From Rhizobium terrae (lineage in GTDB: Bacteria > Pseudomonadota > Alphaproteobacteria > Rhizobiales > Rhizobiaceae), in the NCBI RefSeq assembly GCF_003425685.1, contig NZ_QJKM01000020.1:1-64000 (forward strand): a stretch of DNA of 64,000 bases, given 5' to 3'. This document shows, one piece after another, positions 34,516 through 42,639 of the stretch. Positions within the stretch are counted from its first letter, which is position 1; each line of letters begins with the position of its first letter. The notes under the pieces are model-generated. The model saw nothing but the letters and a program-made list of their open reading frames with translations, had not been told where the DNA came from and did not search any database. Both the position numbers and the translations under genes were made by a program.

Positions 34516-35409
34516 TTACCGGGCGTAGTAGCCAGGTTGATCGAGATCGGCGAGAAGGCTGGGGCCGGAAGGCTGCCAGTCGAGCAATGTCCGGGTCCGT
34601 GCGCTGGAGGCGGCCATGTCTGCGCCTGCCATAGCGGCGAACCATCCGAAGTGTTCCCGCGGGCGTGCCTCGACCGGAAGGCCAAGCCGTCCGCCGATTA
34701 CAGTGGCGATCTCCTCGAAGGGGACAGCCTCGTCGGCGACTGCGTGATACACCGGTTCCGTCACGCCCTGTTCCAGAGCGAGCCGATAGACGCGTGCCGC
34801 ATCCGGCCTATGGATACCTGACCAGCAGTTCTGTCCTCCGTCGATATAGGCCGATACGCCCGTCTCACGCGCCAGCTTCACGAGGATCGGAATAAATCCA
34901 TAATCGCCGATCCCGTGTACCGATGGTGCAAGCCGCACGGTCGCCGCGGAGAGGCCGCGTTCAGCCAGCGCTCTCGCGGCGGTTTCCGACTTTCGCGGGG
35001 CGGCCGGGCTGGGGAGATCGTGTTCGGTGGCGCCTCGCGGCAGGCCGGACAAGCCGGACGTAACCAGCAGAGGCCGGTTCGATCCTTCGAGGGCACCGCC
35101 GAGGATCTCGATCACCCGCTGGTCGAGGGCGGCACTTTCGAGGAATTTAGGGAAGCCGTTGTTGAAATCGGCGTGAATGAAGTCGTGGTTGAAAGCAGTA
35201 TGGACGACGGCGTCTGCCGCCGACGCGGCCTCGCGCAGAACATCAAGGTGATCCAGCGAACCCTGGATCACCTTGGCGCCGGCAGCGGCAAGACGTTCGG
35301 CCTTCGAGAAAGAGCGGGCAAGGCCAGTGACGCGATGGCCGGCGCTCAGAAGCTCCTCCACGATAGCCGAGCCGACCCAGCCGGTGGCACCTGTTACGAA
35401 CACGCGCAT
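34516..35409 (-). CDS. NAD(P)-dependent extended SDR / epimerase-like oxidoreductase
   Basis: 297 aa. ATG 35409 has GGAGAAACATC before it; the frame continues upstream without a ribosome site. The cofactor loop is VTGATGWVGSAIVEEL at residues 5-20, typical of atypical/extended SDRs. The usual YxxxK is not evident; a serine in LVTSGLSG and a lysine in PRKSETAA are in the right zone. The C-terminal substrate domain includes GIHRPDAARVYRLALE. It follows the methyltransferase by 40 bp and is likely in one operon controlled by the divergent TetR gene. The reaction is unknown. Confidence 0.82.
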   Translation of the reverse strand: MRVFVTGATGWVGSAIVEELLSAGHRVTGLARSFSKAERLAAAGAKVIQGSLDHLDVLREAASAADAVVHTAFNHDFIHADFNNGFPKFLESAALDQRVIEILGGALEGSNRPLLVTSGLSGLPRGATEHDLPSPAAPRKSETAARALAERGLSAATVRLAPSVHGIGDYGFIPILVKLARETGVSAYIDGGQNCWSGIHRPDAARVYRLALEQGVTEPVYHAVADEAVPFEEIATVIGGRLGLPVEARPREHFGWFAAMAGADMAASSARTRTLLDWQPSGPSLLADLDQPGYYAR

Positions 35410-35449
35410 GATGTTTCTCCGATCTTGGGAATTGGGGGCGGCGTCGGAT

Positions 35450-36118
35450 TCACGACATCCGCATGGACAGTTCGACATCGTCTGCGAAAGGCACGGAGAT
35501 GTAGCCGGACGCGGTTGAGCGAACACGGGCAAGGTAGTCCGGGCAGTAATCCAAGCAGGCATCGGCGTTGTCCGCGACGACGAGAGCGCCCGGCCTGAGA
35601 CGGTCCTCCACCAGATCCAGGACCTCGCGGTAGAGGGACTTGGCTCCGTCGAGCAGCAGCAGATCGATCGTTTCGGGAAGATCGGAACTCAAGGTCTCGA
35701 GCGCATCACCCTCTCTGATTTCGACAAGATCGATCAGCCCTCCGTCGGCCAGGTTTTGCCGCGCGCGAACTATCTTCGAAGGCTCGAACTCGCTGGTGAT
35801 CACTCGCCCGCCACCGTTGTCTCGTAGCGCTGCGGCAAGGTGAAGCGTTGAGATACCGAATGATGTCCCGAACTCGACGATCGATTTTGCGCCGCAACTG
35901 CGGGCAAGCATGTAGAGCATCGTGCCTGTCTCGCGCGACACCGGGAGCCAGAGATCCTTCAGCCGCCCGTATAAATCGAGATACTCCGTTTTGCTGCGCA
36001 GGAGACGCTCAAGTTCGTCGTGCGAAAGCGAGGCCATCCCCGGGCTCGACGCTGCGTCAGCTTCGGCAAACAGGCGATCGAGAAGCGGTGCGAGAGGTTC
36101 TGTCGTCAGGGCGGTCAT
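35450..36118 (-). CDS. Class I SAM-dependent O-methyltransferase-like protein
   Basis: 222 aa. ATG 36118 follows GGAGCTTTTC. The SAM-binding motif VEFGTSFGISTLHLAAAL begins near residue 81, the second acidic motif is ITSEFEPSKI and motif IV is LLLLDGAKSLYREVLDL, arranged as in the catechol O-methyltransferase-like family. The N-terminal helix region (DLYGRLKDLWLPVSRETG) fits as well. It is divergent from the TetR gene with 90 bp between and probably heads a two-gene operon with the SDR. The acceptor is unknown. Confidence 0.82.
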   Translation of the reverse strand: MTALTTEPLAPLLDRLFAEADAASSPGMASLSHDELERLLRSKTEYLDLYGRLKDLWLPVSRETGTMLYMLARSCGAKSIVEFGTSFGISTLHLAAALRDNGGGRVITSEFEPSKIVRARQNLADGGLIDLVEIREGDALETLSSDLPETIDLLLLDGAKSLYREVLDLVEDRLRPGALVVADNADACLDYCPDYLARVRSTASGYISVPFADDVELSMRMS

Positions 36119-36163
36119 GAAAAGCTCCGTGCAGGAAAGCGACTTGTGCTGAAACCGAAAATA

Positions 36164-36183
36164 CGAATAAATCGTCGCATTCG
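36164..36183. promoter_or_regulatory. Possible TetR operator (CGAAT-N10-ATTCG)
   Basis: A 5-bp inverted repeat with a 10-bp spacer in the 90-bp divergent promoter between the methyltransferase and TetR genes. The arms are short, so this is a weak call based mainly on position. Confidence 0.25.
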
Positions 36184-36208
36184 CTAATCGCATTGCCGGG
36201 CATCCTCG

Positions 36209-36850
36209 ATGGCTGATCAACCAAGTACCCGTATATCCTCACGAAAACGGCCGAAGCAGGCCCGTTCGAACGAGCTTGTTCAGGCCATTTTGCAGGCTGC
36301 TGTTCAGGTTTTGGCAGAGGAGGGGGCGCAGAGATTCACGACCGCTCGGGTGGCGGAAAGAGCCGGCGTGAGCATCGGATCGCTCTACCAGTATTTTCCG
36401 AACAAGGCCGCGATCCTTTTTCGATTGCAAAGCGACGAGTGGCGGCAGACCGCGGATCTTCTGCGGCGCATTCTGGATGATCGCTCACAATCGCCGCTTC
36501 AGCGGCTACGGGCCCTCGTTCATGCCTTTATCCGGTCCGAATGCGAGGAAGCGGCGGTCCGCATCGCGCTCGATGACGCCGCTCCGCTCTATCGTGATGC
36601 GCCCGAAGCCCGAGAGGCAAAGGAGGAGGGCGCTCCCATCTTCGGAAGTTTTATGCGGGAAGCGCTTCCCCACGGGACCGATATCGCTCGGCAGCTTGCC
36701 TCCGACCTGATCATGACGACGATGAGCACTGTTGGTAAGGAGTTTTCAGAGACACCACGCAGTCTGACTGAAATAGAAGCCTTTGCCGACGCGATGGCTG
36801 ACATGTTCTGCGCCTACATTCGTAGCATCGCTGACAAAGGTAGATCATAG
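36209..36850 (+). CDS. TetR-family transcriptional regulator
   Basis: 213 aa. The N-terminal DNA-binding domain is complete, with RFTTARVAERAGVSIGSLYQYFPNKAAIL at about residues 43-71 in the TetR pattern. The C-terminal part is a helical ligand domain of the type with FIRSECEEAAVRIAL. It is divergent from a methyltransferase and SDR pair, so it most likely represses these and itself in response to a small toxic or signalling molecule. The following 250 bp to the tRNA hold no clear gene. Confidence 0.9.
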   Translation: MADQPSTRISSRKRPKQARSNELVQAILQAAVQVLAEEGAQRFTTARVAERAGVSIGSLYQYFPNKAAILFRLQSDEWRQTADLLRRILDDRSQSPLQRLRALVHAFIRSECEEAAVRIALDDAAPLYRDAPEAREAKEEGAPIFGSFMREALPHGTDIARQLASDLIMTTMSTVGKEFSETPRSLTEIEAFADAMADMFCAYIRSIADKGRS

Positions 36851-37073
36851 CGACGGAAGCATTTGTGGAGAATGGAGATGGCGGCAGCGCTGTGGCCGCC
36901 GGTCGATCCAGTGGGCGCCGGCTCAGCTCCCATCAAGAGCACCAATGATCGTTGTGCTGCCGGTCTGGTATCTTGCGCTCGGCCGATCACCGGGACGCCA
37001 AAACTAGGACAAACTCCGATTAGCCCATCGAGGGGAGTGAGCAGAATATCGTAGTTTAGAGGGTCCTAGACGG
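36851..37073. other. Non-coding stretch before tRNA-Asn
   Basis: No recognisable gene, insertion sequence end or integrase is seen. Short open frames here have no ribosome sites. It marks the junction between the accessory genes to the left and the core genes to the right. Confidence 0.4.
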
Positions 37074-37100
37074 CTAGAGCGCGCTTTTGGCGCGCTCTAG
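37074..37100. repeat. Perfect 11-bp inverted repeat beside tRNA-Asn
   Basis: Arms CTAGAGCGCGC (37074-37084) and GCGCGCTCTAG (37090-37100) around TTTTG, 8 bp past the 3' end of the tRNA. As an RNA it is a very stable hairpin and may terminate tRNA-Asn transcription, though no T run follows on that strand. Confidence 0.6.
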
Positions 37101-37108
37101 CGAAAAAC

Positions 37109-37183
37109 TGGCTCCCCGGGCCGGATTCGAACCGGCGACCTGTCGATTAACAGTCGAATGCTCTACCGCTGAGCTACCAGGGA
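37109..37183 (-). tRNA. tRNA-Asn (anticodon GTT)
   Basis: A complete 75-nt cloverleaf on the minus strand including encoded CCA. The acceptor stem pairs TCCCTGG with CCGGGGA, the anticodon loop reads CTGTTAA, and the T arm carries GGTTCGAATCC. Its 3' end faces the accessory region at lower coordinates. Confidence 0.97.
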
Positions 37184-37341
37184 TCATCCGCTCGGTGGCG
37201 GCGTGTGCGGCGGGTAATACAAATGCTTTGCCGTTTTGCCAAGCGGTTTTTGCAAAAAAATCAAACTTGGATGTTTTATCCCCGTTTAAGCCCCCATATG
37301 CGGGGGGACTGGCCTTCGGCGGCGGCAAGGAGCGACGGAGT

Positions 37342-37629
37342 TTGACGGAAGAACGGAAAGCGACGAGATTCGGCATCGACCCGAAAAACGGCAAACTGGC
37401 ACTCGGCAGCTGGCAGATACCCATGCCGCGGTCGCGAACCGGGCGAGTCGCCATCGGTATGGGCCTGATTTTCGGCGGCACCCTCGGTTTCTTGCCGGTC
37501 CTCGGGTTCTGGATGCTGCCGCTCGGTTTTCTGGTCCTGTCGCACGATCTGCCCGCCGTCCGGCGTCAGCGGCGCAGGACGGCGATCTGGTGGGCAAGGC
37601 GGCGGGCGGGCAAGACCCAGCAGAAGTGA
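37342..37629 (+). CDS. Small conserved membrane protein, function unknown
   Basis: 95 aa from TTG 37342, which has AAGGAG 8 nt upstream. The open frame further upstream runs antisense through tRNA-Asn and is not coding. After a polar segment (FGIDPKNGKLALGSWQIPMP) come two hydrophobic stretches, AIGMGLIFGGTLGFLPVLGFWMLPLGFLVLS, ending at a basic tail HDLPAVRRQRRR. I know similar short proteins in other alphaproteobacteria but no function. The gene stands alone between tRNA-Asn and the ExoD-like gene. Confidence 0.75.
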   Translation: MTEERKATRFGIDPKNGKLALGSWQIPMPRSRTGRVAIGMGLIFGGTLGFLPVLGFWMLPLGFLVLSHDLPAVRRQRRRTAIWWARRRAGKTQQK

Positions 37630-37692
37630 CGGCCACCGACAGCCGGTCGACCGCCGCTTCGGACTTTCGTCAGCCAAGTCGCGAAAGGGACG

Positions 37693-38334
37693 TCACGCAA
37701 AAAGGGAGGCGATTCCCTGGCCGGCGCTGAAGGCGGCATAGGCAAGCACGCCGAAATAGACCACCGTGATGACGTTGAAGAGATAACCGCCGAGCACGAC
37801 GAGCCCGTCGCGCTGCATCATGCCGGTCGAAAGCATGAGGATGGCGATGCCCGGCAGCGTGTTGGAAAAGGGCACGAGGCCGAGAGGAAACATCAGAAGC
37901 ACGCCGGCCGCCGTGATGGCGAGGCCGTTGAGGCGATTGACCATCCGGCCGGTGGTCAAACCCGACAGGCGCGGCTTCAGGAAACGGTCGAGGCGAGAGA
38001 CGATGTTGGCGCCCTTTTCGAGGGCGGGCACCAGCTTGCCGGTGTCGAGCTGCCGGTCGAGGATCCTTTTCGGCAGCCAGGGCAGGCGGTTCGCCGTGAT
38101 CGCCAGGCTGATCAATATGATGGCCGCGCCGAAGACGGTGCTGACGCCGGGGATCGAGACCGGGAGGAGGAAGGGCAGGGAGGCGATGGCGCAGATGACG
38201 AGGAGACCTTGTTCGCCCACCGCGTCCATGAGCTCGCGCAATGTCACCGACTGGCCTCTGATGCCGCTGATCAGCTGCCGCAGCATGCCGCTCAGCGAGG
38301 TCGAGGTATCTTCGAATTCGAGACTTCCGTTCAA
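37693..38334 (-). CDS. ExoD-family exopolysaccharide-synthesis-related membrane protein
   Basis: 213 aa from TTG 38334, preceded by GCGGAG at 7 nt; ATG 38379 lacks a ribosome site. It matches the ExoD family: LRELMDAVGEQGLLVICAIASLPFLLPVSIPGVST, a conserved middle (RLPWLPKRILDRQL) and a C-terminal membrane pair. ExoD was described in Sinorhizobium as affecting exopolysaccharide and alkali tolerance, but its biochemical role is not settled. It is convergent with the small membrane gene at 37342. Confidence 0.85.
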   Translation of the reverse strand: MNGSLEFEDTSTSLSGMLRQLISGIRGQSVTLRELMDAVGEQGLLVICAIASLPFLLPVSIPGVSTVFGAAIILISLAITANRLPWLPKRILDRQLDTGKLVPALEKGANIVSRLDRFLKPRLSGLTTGRMVNRLNGLAITAAGVLLMFPLGLVPFSNTLPGIAILMLSTGMMQRDGLVVLGGYLFNVITVVYFGVLAYAAFSAGQGIASLFA

Positions 38335-38456
38335 ATCGATGCTCCGCGCAGCCGTCAGTGCCGGGATGCATAGCAGCATTCGGGTGCTGCGCAAAGGCGC
38401 ACGTTTGCCTGCGCGGCTTGAACGTCCGCCGGGGCTCGTGGAAGGCCGGGAACTTC

Positions 38457-38561
38457 CTATTTCGACTGCGCCCAATAATCATAGGCGCCGCAGGCCAGCA
38501 CGACCGCAAGGATCGCCAGCACGACGGGATTGAGCGTGGTGATGAATTCCAGATACTGCAT
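38457..38561 (-). CDS. 34-residue single-span membrane protein
   Basis: A very short gene with a good ribosome site (AAGAGGAG, about 6 nt before ATG 38561). The product is 34 aa: an N-terminal MQYLEFITTLNP, one hydrophobic helix VVLAILAVVLACGA and a polar end YDYWAQSK. The composition is that of a real membrane miniprotein rather than random frame. It lies 122 bp upstream of the ExoD-like gene in the same direction. No function is known to me. Confidence 0.6.
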   Translation of the reverse strand: MQYLEFITTLNPVVLAILAVVLACGAYDYWAQSK

Positions 38562-38732
38562 GACGGTCTCCTCTTACCGCATGTCCGCCGCCCGGCGTCT
38601 CCTCCGCCTGACAACGATGCATATCCTACCACTGATCCGCGTACTTCGCCACATCAGTGATGCAGCAGGGACTCTGGCGCAGATCGTCCCGAATCACTAG
38701 GATCGTTCCCGGGATTGAAGACGAGGGCGAAT

Positions 38733-39071
38733 ATGCGGTTCAGAGTGATCGAGGGCGGGCTTGCGGACCGCCCGTCGAAGCCTGCCGACGTGGCGGAAGT
38801 CCACGAAGGTCTGCCAAGGCGCGGGTTGATGCGCGACTTGATGTGCGACGGGGGGCGCGATCCAAAACGCGACGACGTGCTGCGGGAGGCCGAGCGACGG
38901 CTGAAAGCTGCCGGATACGAGACATGGCGCAACCGTCATATGCTGACGGGTATCCCCATCCCGCGCGAAATCAGCTATCTGGCCATGCAGATCGGCTATG
39001 TAGCGGACGCGCTGGGCCGATTGGCCGTCATCCCGCCGGATTTCGATTCGGATATCTATTGGCCGGCATAA
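38733..39071 (+). CDS. Conserved hypothetical protein
   Basis: 112 aa from ATG 38733, with GAGG upstream. It begins MRFRVIEGGLADRPSKP, is rich in charged residues in the middle (RDPKRDDVLREAERRLKAAGYETWRN is mostly helical) and ends DFDSDIYWPA. There is no signal peptide or membrane span, so it is probably cytoplasmic. I do not recognise a domain. The start fits well and codon use matches its neighbours. Confidence 0.65.
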   Translation: MRFRVIEGGLADRPSKPADVAEVHEGLPRRGLMRDLMCDGGRDPKRDDVLREAERRLKAAGYETWRNRHMLTGIPIPREISYLAMQIGYVADALGRLAVIPPDFDSDIYWPA

Positions 39072-39092
39072 GCGTCGCCTTGGTGGAGACGC

Positions 39093-39209
39093 CTAGAACA
39101 GGGCCATGAACAGATGCCCTACGTAAAGAATACTGGAAAGCGACCCTATGGTCGCGCACGCCGCTACGGCGTCGGAGACAGTGAGCTTCATACTGATCAT
39201 CGCCGTCAT
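39093..39209 (-). CDS. Possible 38-residue membrane miniprotein
   Basis: ATG 39209 is preceded by AGAAGGA 5 nt upstream. The product MTAMISMKLTVSDAV continues into a hydrophobic helix (ACATIGSLSSILYVGHLFMALF) that ends the protein. An in-frame ATG at 39224 would give 43 aa. It is short and unsupported by family knowledge, so this is tentative. Confidence 0.3.
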   Translation of the reverse strand: MTAMISMKLTVSDAVAACATIGSLSSILYVGHLFMALF

Positions 39210-39351
39210 GGCGATCCTTCTCATAAGGATTATGGCGACAACATCGCCGCCGCGCACAATTTTAGGAGAAAGCTTTTAAGAAACTTCTGAATAAGAATGT
39301 TTAACAATGTCTTGCGCCGACCGGCCTCGCCGGCGCAGGAGTGGCACGGCG

Positions 39352-39609
39352 TCAGGACAGCATCTTGGCTTCGATACTTGCAAGTACGAAGGTCTCGCGC
39401 ACCTTTTCGAGCGGAATATTGCGCTGCAGGCAGGCAGCGCACTCTTTTAAAGCCCTGATATAATAGGTGCCTTCACGCACCGGCCAACGCCAGTTAAGAT
39501 ATTCCAGAGCCTCTCTTGGCCCTCGGATCGTCTCGGGAAAACCATATCCGACCCGGACTCTGACTGGCGAACTCCAAAGAACTTCGCTCGCCTCAGCTAC
39601 GTCACGCAT
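39352..39609 (-). CDS. DUF982 domain-containing protein
   Basis: 85 aa from ATG 39609. The pattern WSSPVRVRVGYGFPETIRGPREALEYL, then WPVREG, a CAACLQ cysteine pair and a C-terminal VRETFVLASIEA matches the DUF982 family, which is abundant in Rhizobiales and has no known function. An upstream in-frame ATG at 39627 is possible. It is divergent from the KTSC-like gene. Confidence 0.8.
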   Translation of the reverse strand: MRDVAEASEVLWSSPVRVRVGYGFPETIRGPREALEYLNWRWPVREGTYYIRALKECAACLQRNIPLEKVRETFVLASIEAKMLS

Positions 39610-39776
39610 TGTTCCACACCCTTGCATTACGGCGTGGACAACTCGTCGGGGAGGGTTTGGTTCCAGGTTATGATGAATTTTCCATGAATTGCACCCCCGG
39701 CTGTTTCCAGCTGCCGCCGCGCTTGACGCGGACCATCTCAGATGGGTTAATGCTGCAGGTGCGAATGGAGCGTGCG

Positions 39777-40073
39777 ATGCAGTGGATATCCCTGAACAGC
39801 AGGCATTTGAAGGCCGCATGTTACGATCCGGATCGGCAGCGTCTTTTCATTAAAACCACGGGCGGTTCGGTTCGCCGCTACACCGGCATTCTGCCACACA
39901 TGTTCGAAAATCTGATCGCTTCGGACGATCAGCAATTCTACTGCCGCATCTATATCGAGCCTTCCTTGGTGTCGGATCGGCCAGGCCCTGCCAAGATCGC
40001 CGCCTATTTGCTGAAGGTCGGCGTCGTCGGGGCGGGAGCCCTGCTGCTGTCCGCGCCGGGGCTCGTCCTGTAG
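39777..40073 (+). CDS. KTSC-domain-like protein with C-terminal membrane segment
   Basis: 98 aa from ATG 39777 (GGAG upstream); earlier in-frame ATGs at 39750 and 39765 are possible. The N-terminal 60 residues resemble a KTSC domain: LNSRHLKAACYDPDRQRLFI, then GGSVRRYTGILPHMFENLIASDD. The C-terminal 25 residues form a hydrophobic helix (IAAYLLKVGVVGAGALLLSAPG). The domain is thought to bind nucleic acid or act in phage/lysyl-tRNA contexts, but no role is assigned here. Confidence 0.6.
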   Translation: MQWISLNSRHLKAACYDPDRQRLFIKTTGGSVRRYTGILPHMFENLIASDDQQFYCRIYIEPSLVSDRPGPAKIAAYLLKVGVVGAGALLLSAPGLVL

Positions 40074-40270
40074 CAAGAGGGCTGTCCGGTGGTGAAGATG
40101 GCCGTGCCGGAGGCGGAACGGCCATTCTCGCGGTTCGAGAGGTTTTGCGCCGAAGGGCGCCTCGCAACACATTTCGGGAATCGACCGGATGTTTTTCGGA
40201 AATGCTCTCTTGCACCGTCATTCGATTCGTTCTAAACGCCCGACACCACTCGCTCTTCATGCGTTCGGAC

Positions 40271-40344
40271 GGCCTCGTGGCGGAGTGGTGACGCAGAGGA
40301 CTGCAAATCCTTGCACCCCGGTTCGATTCCGGGCGAGGCCTCCA
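40271..40344 (+). tRNA. tRNA-Cys (anticodon GCA)
   Basis: A complete 74-nt tRNA with encoded CCA. The acceptor stem pairs GGCCTCG with CGAGGCC, the anticodon loop reads CTGCAAA and the T arm has GGTTCGATTCC. Confidence 0.97.
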
Positions 40345-40517
40345 TCTCCCCCTCATTCAACCCTGTTGCTAAAATCCATTCTTCCTTTGGAACCAAGCGT
40401 TTACCACAAGGCTTTGTGTGCGCTGCAACATGGTTAATTTTTAACTTTCTCCCTTTAGGCTCGGAACTGAAAGACCTGTTCATCGCTTTTAGCGGGTCAG
40501 AACGGAGGGAAAGCGAC

Positions 40518-40715
40518 ATGATCACGAAAATCATCACCGTATGGCGTCAGCCGACCAACGATTTCGAAGGCACGGGCACGTTCGCAGACGGTATTTTTCC
40601 GCTCACGCTCGCCGAGCAATCCGCTTTCGACAGGGGGCACAGCCTGCGGACATCCTACGGTCGGGACTACACGACCGCCCGCAAGCTCGAAGAAGCGCCG
40701 CCCGCTTACGCCTGA
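40518..40715 (+). CDS. Small hypothetical protein
   Basis: 65 aa from ATG 40518 with GGAGGGAAAGCGAC upstream. The sequence MITKIITVWRQPTNDF leads into FPLTLAEQSAFDRGHSL and a Pro/Ala end. It is soluble and has no domain that I recognise. The ribosome site is strong, which supports expression. Confidence 0.55.
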   Translation: MITKIITVWRQPTNDFEGTGTFADGIFPLTLAEQSAFDRGHSLRTSYGRDYTTARKLEEAPPAYA

Positions 40716-40866
40716 CCTCGCAAATCCGGTCGGACGCGCTCTCCGACCTTGTGATTTCCTGCGGTTTTTTTCATCCTAACCGGGCTGTGTCTTGAAAGCG
40801 TGTCCAGGCGTCAGTAAGACGGACGGATATGGACCGGCGGGTGCCGGGTGATTTGGGACACTCAAG

Positions 40867-41520
40867 ATGATGGATTTCGAAGCAGCGCGGACGAAGATGG
40901 TGGAAAATCAGATCCGCACCACCGATGTCACGTCGCATTCGGTTCTGCGGGCTTTCTATACCGTTCCGCGCGAAGCCTTCGTGCCGGCCAAGGCCAAGTC
41001 GCTTGCCTATATCGATACGGATATCGAGGTGGCGCCGGGCCGCTACCTCATGGAAGCCTCGCCGCTTGCCAAGCTCCTGCAGCTTGCCGCCGTTACCAAG
41101 AATGACGTGGTGCTCGAAATCGGCGCCGGCAGCGGTTATGCATCCGCGATCCTCTCCCTGCTCGCCGATTCCGTGGTTTCGCTGGAATCGGACGAGGCCC
41201 TGGCAAGCCAGGCCTCGGTAACGCTTTCCTCGCTCGGCTACGACAATGTCGCCATCGTCACCGGCGCCCTCGAAAATGGCTATGCCGGCGAGGCGCCGTA
41301 CGATCTGATTTTCGTCAATGGTGCGGTCGAGGAAGTTCCTGCTGCTTTGATCGATCAATTGAGGGACGGTGGCCGTCTGGTGGCTGTCATCGGATACGGC
41401 AACGCCGCCCAGGCGAAGGTCCTTGTACGCGAACAGGGCGTTGTCTCCGAGAGCGCTTTCTTCAATGCCTCCGTCAAGCCTCTGCCGGGCTTCCGCAAGG
41501 CACGGGAATTTGTTTTCTGA
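40867..41520 (+). CDS. Protein-L-isoaspartate O-methyltransferase family protein
   Basis: 217 aa in the PCMT fold. The N terminus MVENQIRTTDVTSHSVLRAFYTVPREAFVP is the family hallmark; the SAM motif is VLEIGAGSGYASAIL near residue 82. The loop after VPREAFVPAKAKSLAY differs from classical Pcm enzymes (see the gene at 63082), so it may be a divergent paralogue rather than the main repair enzyme. In several rhizobia a tolC gene follows this gene before popZ, but here popZ follows directly after 231 bp. Confidence 0.85.
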   Translation: MMDFEAARTKMVENQIRTTDVTSHSVLRAFYTVPREAFVPAKAKSLAYIDTDIEVAPGRYLMEASPLAKLLQLAAVTKNDVVLEIGAGSGYASAILSLLADSVVSLESDEALASQASVTLSSLGYDNVAIVTGALENGYAGEAPYDLIFVNGAVEEVPAALIDQLRDGGRLVAVIGYGNAAQAKVLVREQGVVSESAFFNASVKPLPGFRKAREFVF

Positions 41521-41692
41521 TCCTTGCCCTTTTGTCGACGCAAGGGGCCTCTTTCTCGTCTGTCGCGGTCTCCTGCGATCCATCGGGGCAAGTGTGACAT
41601 CCGGGATTCACTTCTCCAACAAAACTGTGTATCGGTAGGCAGCCTGGGGCACTTGTCATTGTTTCCAGCCCCCCCAACACCTTAGAGTGACG

Positions 41693-41727
41693 TCGATTCG
41701 GAGCTTCCTCGTTCGGAGCCGAATCGA
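41693..41727 (+). repeat. Inverted repeat in the popZ leader
   Basis: A 9-bp perfect inverted repeat TCGATTCGG (41693-41701) and CCGAATCGA (41719-41727), 17-nt loop, 24 bp before the popZ start. It may be an operator or a leader hairpin. Confidence 0.5.
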
Positions 41728-41751
41728 GTACCGGTAACAGCGGGGATAGAA

Positions 41752-42639
41752 ATGGCTCAGCCAAATGTAGCGCGTGAACCCTCTATGGAAGAAATCTTGG
41801 CGTCGATTCGCCGGATCATTGAGAGCAATGAGCCGACGTCCGAGAATGTCCTGTCCCGCCCACTGCCGCCTGTCTATGGCGAAGAGGAGACCGATGAGGC
41901 CGAAGAGATGGGCTTCGCGCCGGACATGGCTGCCAACGACCCTGGTGTACCTTCGCGAAACGAGCCGATGAACTTCCCGTCCGCACCCATAAATCAGCCG
42001 GCCCAGTCGGAGCGCACGCTGTCGCTCGCCGACGTGGCTGCAAGGGTGCGCGCGGCTTCCGTGAGACAGCAGGAGCCGGGCAATGTCCGCCTTGCCACCG
42101 CCTCGACGGCGCCCGCTCCGCCCGCGCCGGTTCAGGCTTCGCGCCGGGAAGAGCCTGCCTCCGAGCGCCCGTCGATGCCACGCATGCCGGAGTTCCGCGA
42201 GCCGGCTCCGGTCGCACCGCTCAATCCGCCGACCGCCGCCGCCCAGCCGGCGGCACCACAGCCTGAACCGGTTCGTCGTCCTCCACCTTCGATTTTCGAA
42301 CCGGCTGAGCCGGCTCCAGTAAAGTCCGAAACGCCTGTCCGGTCGGAACCTCGCCAGGAGCCGAGGCTTGCTCCGGAGCCCCCGGCCTCCCGCAGCCTGC
42401 CCGCAAAGATCGAGGAGGCGGCCAACCTTCTTTCCGTGGAAGCGGGAGCGCAGGTCGCAAAGTCGTTCAGCGAGCTTGCCGCCGTATTCAACGGCATGGA
42501 GCGTCGGTCTCTGGAAGACATGGCCGGAGACATGCTGCGCCCGATGTTGCAGGAATGGCTGGACGACAATCTGCCGACGCTGGTGGAGCGGCTGGTGCGC
42601 GAGGAAATCGAACGGGTGGCGCGCGGCACACGCCGCTGA
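41752..42639 (+). CDS. popZ: Polar organizing protein PopZ (DUF2497)
   Basis: 295 aa. The N-terminal signature REPSMEEILASIRRIIES and the C-terminal helical block LEDMAGDMLRPMLQEWLDDNLPTLVERLVREEIERV are those of PopZ, joined by a long Pro/Ala/Glu-rich linker. PopZ self-assembles at the cell pole and anchors the chromosome centromere complex in alphaproteobacteria; in Agrobacterium it marks the growth pole. It sits directly upstream of valS, as in other Rhizobiaceae. A terminator follows at 42811. Confidence 0.88.
   Translation: MAQPNVAREPSMEEILASIRRIIESNEPTSENVLSRPLPPVYGEEETDEAEEMGFAPDMAANDPGVPSRNEPMNFPSAPINQPAQSERTLSLADVAARVRAASVRQQEPGNVRLATASTAPAPPAPVQASRREEPASERPSMPRMPEFREPAPVAPLNPPTAAAQPAAPQPEPVRRPPPSIFEPAEPAPVKSETPVRSEPRQEPRLAPEPPASRSLPAKIEEAANLLSVEAGAQVAKSFSELAAVFNGMERRSLEDMAGDMLRPMLQEWLDDNLPTLVERLVREEIERVARGTRR

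Noticed and set aside
36783..37054. Short open frames between the TetR gene and tRNA-Asn, considered as transposase remnants
   Set aside because: No transposase motif, no terminal repeats, no ribosome site.
37087..37341. N-terminal extension of the small membrane gene, running through the tRNA-Asn locus
   Set aside because: The extension is antisense to a perfect tRNA; TTG 37342 has a good ribosome site.
40867..41520. The first PCMT-type gene considered as a pseudogene copy of pcm at 63082
   Set aside because: It is full length with an intact SAM motif and differs too much to be a recent copy; it is a separate paralogue.
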